Source of the DNA: Pseudomonadota bacterium | GTDB lineage: Bacteria; Pseudomonadota; Gammaproteobacteria; Steroidobacterales; Steroidobacteraceae | DNA: 6,654 nt | Reading direction: 5' to 3' | NCBI GenBank assembly: GCA_003242275.1 | Contig: QGUX01000199.1 | Coordinates: forward strand, 1-6,654 | In this document: one piece after another, positions 1 to 6,654 of the stretch | Numbering within the stretch: position 1 is the stretch's first letter | Layout: every line of letters begins with the position of its first letter | Translations under genes and position numbers: made by a program | Notes under the pieces: generated by a model | Databases searched by the model: none | Told to the model about the DNA's origin: nothing | What the model saw: only the letters and a program-made list of their open reading frames with translations

Positions 1-3143
<3,143 letters not shown>

Positions 3144-3147
<4 letters not shown>

Positions 3148-3620
3148 AGCGTGTACCCCTGACACTGCGCGGCGCCGAGGCGCTGCGCGAGGAACTCCGT
3201 CGGCTGAAGTCAGAGGCGCGGCCGAACATCATCAAGGCCATCGCCGAGGCGCGTGCCCACGGCGACCTGTCCGAGAACGCGGAATACCATGCCGCGCGCG
3301 AGCAGCAGGGCTTCATCGAGGGCCGCATCCAGGAGCTGGAGGCCAAACTCGGCAGCGCCGAGATCATCGACGTCACGCAGCTGCCGAAGACCGGCAAGGT
3401 GGTGTTCGGCACCACCGTCGAGCTCGAGGACGAGGAGACCGGCCAGCGCGTGACCTACCAGATCGTGGGCGAGGACGAGGCCGACATCAAGGCCGGGCGC
3501 ATCTCCTATGCCTCGCCGATCGCGCGGGCACTGGTGGGCAAGGCGGTAGGCGACCAGGCCGTGGTCGCCGCGCCCGGCGGCCAGCGCAGCTACGAGGTCA
3601 TCGCGGTCCGCTACGAATGA
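3144..3620 (+). CDS. greA: Transcription elongation factor GreA
   Basis: GreA enters the secondary channel of backtracked RNA polymerase and stimulates cleavage of the 3' end of the nascent RNA, so stalled complexes can resume. The gene encodes 158 residues, the same length as E. coli GreA. The N-terminal half forms the antiparallel coiled coil. Its tip carries the conserved [15 protein letters not shown] segment, with the two acidic residues D41 and E44 that help hold the catalytic Mg2+. The C-terminal FKBP-like domain contains the conserved GEDEAD and [10 protein letters not shown] segments (about 110-133). The GTG start overlaps the carB stop (GTGA), so the two genes are probably co-transcribed and translationally coupled, as in other proteobacteria with carA-carB-greA. 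The next gene is convergent, so the operon appears to end here. Identification is firm. Confidence 0.97.
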
Positions 3621-3627
3621 CGGCCGC

Positions 3628-3648
3628 CGCCGCCCGTTCCGGGCGGCG
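3628..3648. terminator. GC-rich hairpin between convergent operons; possible transcription end
   Basis: CGCCGCCC and GGGCGGCG form a perfect 8-bp stem around a GTTCC loop, starting 8 nt after the greA stop. No run of T follows on either strand, so it is not a canonical intrinsic terminator. It may block exonucleases or act with Rho as a shared 3' boundary for greA and the opposing transporter operon. A second, looser pair (CCGGTG at 3671-3676 with CACCGG at 3691-3696) lies in the same gap, also without a T run. The rest of 3621-3707 shows nothing else. Confidence 0.35.
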
Positions 3649-3707
3649 CGCGGGCAAGACGGTCGTGCGCCCGGTGGTCGCGCGGCGAGGCACCGGAAAG
3701 GGCGGGG

Positions 3708-4457
3708 TCAGGCCGCCACCGGGGCGCGTGTGGCCCGCACCCGCTTCAGCGGAATGTCGTAGGTGATGCTGGCCCCGTAGGCTTCGGGCGCCTGCGGATC
3801 GTTGCGCACCTTGTCGAAGGTCAGGATGCGCGTGCCCAGCTCGAAGCTCTCGCGGATGTCGTGCGAGACCATGAAGATGGTCATGCCGTGCTCCTGCCAC
3901 AGGCGCTTCACCAGCACGTGCATGTCGGCGGTGATGCCCGGGTCGAGCGCGCTGAACGGCTCGTCCAGCAGCAGGATCTTCGGCTGGCAGATCACCGCCT
4001 GCGCGATGGCCAGGCGCTGCTGCATGCCGCCGGAGAGCTGCGAGGGGTAGCGGTCACGCGCGGTGGCGAGCCCGACTTCCTCGAGCATGCGCTCGGCTTC
4101 CTGCATCGCCGCGCGCCTCTTCGCGCCGAACAGGCGGCCCAGCAGCCGCGAGCGCTTCAGCTCCAGCCCCAGCACGAGATTGCCCAGCGCCGTCAGGTGG
4201 GGATACAGGAAGCAGCGCTGGTACACGATGCCGCGCGCGGGATCCGGCTCGGGGCGGATGGGCTTGCCGTCGATCAGGATGCTGCCGCGCGTGGGCTGTT
4301 CGGTGCCCATCAACAGGCGCAGGAAGGTGCTCTTGCCGCAGCCGGAGGCGCCGACGATGGTGACGAACTCGCGGTCTGCCACCTCCAGCCGCAGGTTCTC
4401 CAGCACCACCTGCGGGCCGTAGGTCTTCCACACATTGCGGACGGAAACGGTGGCCAT
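3708..4457 (-). CDS. ABC importer ATP-binding protein, guanidine-riboswitch-linked operon
   Basis: This is the cytoplasmic ATPase that powers the importer encoded with the two genes before it. The 249 residues show all nucleotide-binding elements: Walker A GASGCGKST (36-44), Q-loop Q80, signature LSGGMQQR (141-148), Walker B ILLLDEP (161-167, with D165 and E166), D-loop SALD (169-172) and the switch histidine H199. It belongs to the NrtD/TauB/SsuB-type ATPases of nitrate, taurine and sulfonate uptake. Unlike some relatives it has no large C-terminal extension, only a short tail to ITYDIPLKR. The start is the ATG whose A is also the last base of the permease TGA (TGATG), implying translational coupling. 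An in-frame extension to 4544 exists but would read back through the permease end and adds no recognisable domain. The substrate assignment (guanidine) rests on the upstream riboswitch and not on this protein. Confidence 0.93.
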   Translation of the reverse strand: MATVSVRNVWKTYGPQVVLENLRLEVADREFVTIVGASGCGKSTFLRLLMGTEQPTRGSILIDGKPIRPEPDPARGIVYQRCFLYPHLTALGNLVLGLELKRSRLLGRLFGAKRRAAMQEAERMLEEVGLATARDRYPSQLSGGMQQRLAIAQAVICQPKILLLDEPFSALDPGITADMHVLVKRLWQEHGMTIFMVSHDIRESFELGTRILTFDKVRNDPQAPEAYGASITYDIPLKRVRATRAPVAA

Positions 4458-5272
4458 CAGCGCGGGGGCTCCGCCCAGAGGAAGGCGGCCGCGCGCAGCC
4501 GCCTGAGCAACACGTCGGCCATGACGGCCAGCAGCGTGATCCACGCCACGTAGGGCAGGATCACGTCCATGGCCAGGAAGCGACGCACCAGGAAGATGCG
4601 GTAGCCGAGCCCCTCGGTGGAGGCGATGGCCTCGGCCGCGATCAGGAACAGCCAGGCCGCGCCCATCGAGATCCGGAGCGCATCGATCAGCCGCGGCAGG
4701 GTCTGCGGCAGCACCACGCGCAGCGCCACCTGCCAGGTGGATGCGCCCAGGGTCTGCGCCTTGACGATCTGCTCCTCGGGCAGCTCGGCCACGTGCAGCG
4801 CCAGGCTCCTGGCCATGGCGGGCAGCACGCCGATCACGATCAGGGCGATCTTGGCGGCTTCCTCCAGGCCCAGCACGATGAACAGGATGGGCAGTACCGC
4901 CAGCGGCGGGATCATCGACACCGTGGCCAGCAGCGGCGAGAGCAGGGCGCGGATGCGCGGCACCACGCCGATGGCCAGCGCCAGCACCAGTGCCGCCACC
5001 GAGCTGATCGCCAGCGCGCTCCCGAGGCGCTTCACGCTCGCCCAGGTGTCGGACCAGAGCAGCCGGCGGCCGCTGCGCACGTCCTCGGTGACGGCGTAGT
5101 CGACCACGCGCTCGGCCATGCTGGACAGCGACGGCAGCAGCTTGTCGTCGGGATTCTCCGCCAGCCTCAGTTGCGAGGCGAAGACGTACAGTGCCAGCAG
5201 CACGATGAAGGGCAGCATGCCCAGCGCCAGGCGCTCGCCGCGTCCGGGCCGCTGGTTGATGAGGCGACGCAC
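4457..5272 (-). CDS. ABC importer inner-membrane permease, guanidine-riboswitch-linked operon
   Basis: This is the transmembrane subunit of the importer, 271 residues and probably working as a homodimer. A short basic N terminus (RRLINQRPGRGER) precedes a first membrane helix at about 17-33. A hydrophilic loop with NPDDKLLPS follows, then further hydrophobic segments at about 85-104, 112-135, 140-155, 202-216 and 238-256. The cytoplasmic coupling (EAA-like) loop is clear at about 172-190, AQTLGASTWQVALRVVLPQ, with the conserved glycine G176 and the LP pair; this marks the BPD_transp_1 family of the TauC/SsuC/NrtB branch. The start is a GTG, 23 nt after the binding-protein stop, with no convincing Shine-Dalgarno, so expression probably depends on coupling. 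The next in-frame ATG (codon 19, 5218) would remove the basic N-terminal segment and is less likely. The gene overlaps the ATPase start by 1 nt. Confidence 0.92.
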   Translation of the reverse strand: MRRLINQRPGRGERLALGMLPFIVLLALYVFASQLRLAENPDDKLLPSLSSMAERVVDYAVTEDVRSGRRLLWSDTWASVKRLGSALAISSVAALVLALAIGVVPRIRALLSPLLATVSMIPPLAVLPILFIVLGLEEAAKIALIVIGVLPAMARSLALHVAELPEEQIVKAQTLGASTWQVALRVVLPQTLPRLIDALRISMGAAWLFLIAAEAIASTEGLGYRIFLVRRFLAMDVILPYVAWITLLAVMADVLLRRLRAAAFLWAEPPR

Positions 5273-5295
5273 TGGGGATCTTGCGGATCGTCAGG

Positions 5296-6369
5296 TCAGA
5301 GCTTGCCTTCGGCGGCCAGCTTCACGTAGGTGGGATCGAAGCGCATCTTCACGTTGCTGCGGCTGCCGAGCACCGTGCCGCCCGGGAATTCGATGCCCAC
5401 CGCATCCACGCTGCGCGCGCCCTCGCCGAGCAGGCCCTTCTCGAAGGAGAACTTGCGCACCAGGTCATTGGTCTTGACCAGGTCGGGGCTCATGAAGGCT
5501 TCCAGCGCCGCGGCCGGCGTCCAGTACATGTGCGTGGTCTTCAGCATCCCCTGGAACTGGGCCAGGTCGGCGCCGGCGGCCTTGGCCATGTAGGTCAGCG
5601 CGGCATTGGACTTCGCGTCATTGCCCTGCATCACCGCCATGGTTTCGTACCAGGCGCCGACCAGCGCGCGGCCGAGGTTGGGGTTGTCCTTCAGCACCTG
5701 GGTGTTCACCACCATCATGTCCAGGATCTCGCCCGGCGTCCTGCTGGAATCGAATACCAGCGTGGTGTTGGGGCGCGCGAGGATCTCCGACAGCAGCGGC
5801 TTCCAGGTCACCACGGCGGTCACGCCGGGCGTGGCCGAGGCGGCCACGATGTCGGCGTCGGAGGTGTTGACCACCTTCACGTCGCGTTCGGACAGGCCCA
5901 CCGACTCCAGTGCCCGCGCCAGCAGGTAGTGCGACACCGACAGCTCCACCAGGTTCACCTGCTGGCCCTTGATGTCAGCCAGCTTCTTGCCGGTGCCCTT
6001 GAGGATGATGCCGTCGTTGCCGTTGGAATAGTCGCCGATGATCAGCGCGGTGGAGTCGACGCCGCCCGCGGCCGGGATCGTCAGCATGTCCATGTTGGTC
6101 ATCACGCAGGCGTCGTACTGGCCCGCGGTGTACTGGTTGATGGACTCGACGTAGTCGTTGATCTGGGTCAGCTCGATGGTGATGCCGTACTTGTCGGCCC
6201 ACTTCTTGAGGATGCCGCTGGAAGCGGCGTAGTCCCAGGGCACCCAGCCCACGTAGATGCTCCACGCCACCTTGAAGTGGGTCTTCTGGGCCGCGGCGGC
6301 GCCGGAGTGATGGAAGGCCAGCAGCAGGCCGAAGACGGAAAGTTGCAGCAGGCGGGCGATGCGGCGCAT
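5296..6369 (-). CDS. Periplasmic substrate-binding protein of a probable guanidine ABC importer
   Basis: This is the secreted ligand-binding component that delivers substrate to the permease. It has 357 residues. Residues 1-27 form a signal peptide: basic MRR, a hydrophobic core LLQLSVFGLLLAF, and an AAA-A/Q cleavage site before Q28. The mature part is a two-lobed NrtA/TauA/SsuA-like (NMT1/THI5-like) binding protein opening with FKVAWSIYVGWVPWDYA. It resembles proteins annotated as 'urea carboxylase-region ABC transporter periplasmic protein'. Aromatic and acidic residues likely near the ligand include W36, W42, W45, D46, D85, D94, E142, D171 and W189; this is inferred by family resemblance and not shown. 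The start is the ATG at 6369, which has GAGGAG 6 nt upstream and gives the signal peptide at the N terminus. The longer open frame to 6528 runs through the riboswitch and is not coding. Membership of a guanidine-I-controlled operon makes guanidine the best substrate guess; urea or another small amine is possible. Confidence 0.92.
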   Translation of the reverse strand: MRRIARLLQLSVFGLLLAFHHSGAAAAQKTHFKVAWSIYVGWVPWDYAASSGILKKWADKYGITIELTQINDYVESINQYTAGQYDACVMTNMDMLTIPAAGGVDSTALIIGDYSNGNDGIILKGTGKKLADIKGQQVNLVELSVSHYLLARALESVGLSERDVKVVNTSDADIVAASATPGVTAVVTWKPLLSEILARPNTTLVFDSSRTPGEILDMMVVNTQVLKDNPNLGRALVGAWYETMAVMQGNDAKSNAALTYMAKAAGADLAQFQGMLKTTHMYWTPAAALEAFMSPDLVKTNDLVRKFSFEKGLLGEGARSVDAVGIEFPGGTVLGSRSNVKMRFDPTYVKLAAEGKL

Positions 6370-6375
6370 GGCGTT

Positions 6376-6381
6376 CTCCTC
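6376..6381 (-). promoter_or_regulatory. Ribosome binding site of the binding-protein gene
   Basis: GAGGAG, read on the - strand, sits 6 nt before the ATG at 6369. It settles the start among several in-frame candidates upstream. It lies about 18 nt beyond the riboswitch aptamer, close enough for aptamer folding to influence ribosome access. Confidence 0.85.
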
Positions 6382-6398
6382 GTGGTCTGTGGATGGGG

Positions 6399-6510
6399 GC
6401 AACCTCCCGGGCTTTTGTCCCTCCGTGTATCCCCGGGCGCGCAACGCGCCCGCTGGACTGCCTCTCTCGGACCAGCACCGATCGCTCGGCCGGAACCCTA
6501 GACGCACATT
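6399..6510 (-). ncRNA. Guanidine-I (ykkC) riboswitch aptamer
   Basis: Three blocks characteristic of the ykkC/guanidine-I aptamer occur in the right order and spacing on the - strand: CTAGGGTTCCG (6501-6491), GGTCCGAGAGAGG (6473-6461) and GGACAAAAGCCCGGGAGG (6420-6403). Between blocks one and two is a small CCGA/TCGG hairpin with a GCGA (GNRA) loop (6489-6478). Between blocks two and three is a variable 8-bp hairpin CGGGCGCG-TTG-CGCGCCCG (6452-6434). The class binds guanidinium and usually turns genes on when it is present; known targets are guanidine exporters and guanidine/urea carboxylase operons with their ABC transporters. Here it precedes an importer by about 30 nt. No intrinsic terminator with a U tract follows, so control is more likely at translation initiation, or Rho-dependent, than by a classical terminator. 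The outer ends are approximate. Confidence 0.95.
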
Positions 6511-6522
6511 CGCCTCGCAGTT

Positions 6523-6539
6523 CTGCAATTGGTGTGCCG
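6523..6539 (-). promoter_or_regulatory. Probable sigma-54 (RpoN) -24/-12 promoter
   Basis: Read on the - strand, CGGCACACCAATTGCAG matches the sigma-54 consensus TGGCACG-N4-TTGCWA at 10 of 13 fixed positions. It keeps the near-invariant GG (6538-6537) and GC (6526-6525) exactly 10 nt apart. The predicted transcription start is about 6513, a few bases before the first conserved block of the riboswitch, so the transcript would begin with the aptamer. Sigma-54 needs an enhancer-binding activator, and candidate NtrC sites lie upstream at the expected distance. The match is by eye only. Confidence 0.72.
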
Positions 6540-6589
6540 TCCGCAGGGAAGTGCGTGAGGGCGCAGGAAGCGCGCGGGAAGGTCATTGA

Positions 6590-6606
6590 TGCACCCATTG
6601 CGTGCA
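6590..6606. promoter_or_regulatory. Putative NtrC enhancer site 1 (proximal)
   Basis: TGCACCCATTGCGTGCA is a 17-bp near-palindrome with perfect TGCAC/GTGCA arms 7 nt apart. It matches the enteric NtrC consensus TGCACC-N4-TGGTGCA at 11 of 13 fixed positions. Its centre is about 85 bp upstream of the predicted sigma-54 start, in the usual enhancer range. NtrC is the nitrogen-starvation response regulator that activates sigma-54 promoters. Binding is inferred from sequence alone. Confidence 0.62.
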
Positions 6607-6620
6607 GCGCACAGCAGGGC

Positions 6621-6637
6621 TGCACCACCGCGGGGCT
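6621..6637. promoter_or_regulatory. Putative NtrC enhancer site 2 (distal, weaker)
   Basis: TGCACCACCGCGGGGCT matches the NtrC consensus at 10 of 13 fixed positions; the left arm is perfect and the right arm imperfect. Its centre is 31 bp (about three helical turns) from site 1, like the paired sites at E. coli glnA, and about 116 bp before the predicted start. A competing, poorer register at 6608-6624 (CGCACAGCAGGGCTGCA, 9 of 13) lies between them. The remaining bases to 6654 show no recognisable feature. Confidence 0.42.
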
Positions 6638-6654
6638 CGGATGGGGGTCCGGCC

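Noticed and set aside
3671..3696. Second hairpin CCGGTG/CACCGG as a terminator for the transporter operon
   Set aside because: Six base pairs with a 14-nt loop and no T run on either strand; such pairings are common by chance at this GC content.
4458..4544. In-frame extension of the ATPase to an upstream start at 4544
   Set aside because: It overlaps the permease end by about 87 bp and encodes low-complexity Arg/Ala/Gly sequence. The ATG at 4457 gives the normal ABC ATPase N terminus and a TGATG coupled start.
3708..6369. Naming the operon tauABC, ssuABC or nrtABC
   Set aside because: These share only the superfamily. The guanidine-I riboswitch points to a different substrate, and no taurine, sulfonate or nitrate metabolic gene is nearby.
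5281..6501. A 406-codon + strand open frame opposite the binding-protein gene
   Set aside because: It is His/Gly/Ala-rich and the complement of a conserved secreted protein plus a riboswitch. It resembles no known family and starts inside the opposite gene's end.
6370..6528. In-frame N-terminal extension of the binding protein up to an ATG at 6528
   Set aside because: The extra 53 codons run through the conserved riboswitch blocks and the candidate promoter. They would also bury a clear signal peptide inside the protein. The ATG at 6369 has a good ribosome binding site.
6579..6591. IHF-like site CATCAATGACCTT between the NtrC sites and the promoter
   Set aside because: The position is attractive for DNA bending, but it departs from WATCAA-N4-TTR at several places, including the TTR part. 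Too weak to annotate.

Overview
The window reads as chromosomal DNA from a high-GC proteobacterium. Evidence for this is the carB-greA gene order with overlapping genes (usual in gamma- and betaproteobacteria, for example the carA-carB-greA order of pseudomonads), and a candidate RpoN/NtrC-type promoter region. The genus cannot be told from the sequence. No insertion sequence, integrase, tRNA, rRNA or CRISPR array is visible.

Layout. Positions 1-3620 (+ strand) are housekeeping. A carbamoyl-phosphate synthase large subunit (carB) lacks only about its first 27 codons, which lie outside the window. It overlaps a complete 158-codon transcription elongation factor gene (greA). A short convergent intergenic region (3621-3707) holds a strong GC hairpin without a U tract. 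Positions 6369-3708 (- strand) carry a three-gene ABC importer operon in the order periplasmic binding protein, permease, ATPase. The first two genes are 23 nt apart and the last two overlap in TGATG. The proteins belong to the nitrate/taurine/sulfonate importer superfamily and resemble the transporter long labelled 'urea carboxylase-associated'.

The most informative part is the 285-nt non-coding stretch at 6370-6654. Read on the - strand it contains, in order: two near-palindromes resembling NtrC enhancer sites (centres 31 bp apart); a -24/-12 promoter like those of sigma-54 with correct GG-N10-GC spacing; and, starting a few bases after the predicted transcription start, a guanidine-I (ykkC) riboswitch aptamer with its three conserved blocks intact. 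A GAGGAG ribosome binding site and the binding-protein start follow.

How it fits together. The riboswitch indicates that the importer carries guanidine (or a close derivative) rather than urea, taurine or nitrate. The promoter suggests it is transcribed under nitrogen limitation. The operon would then be a two-input system: general nitrogen starvation through NtrC/RpoN, and substrate presence through guanidine binding to the leader RNA. The catabolic enzymes usually linked to such a transporter (guanidine/urea carboxylase, carboxyguanidine deiminase, allophanate hydrolase) are not in the window. The operon ends directly against greA, so any such genes must lie elsewhere.
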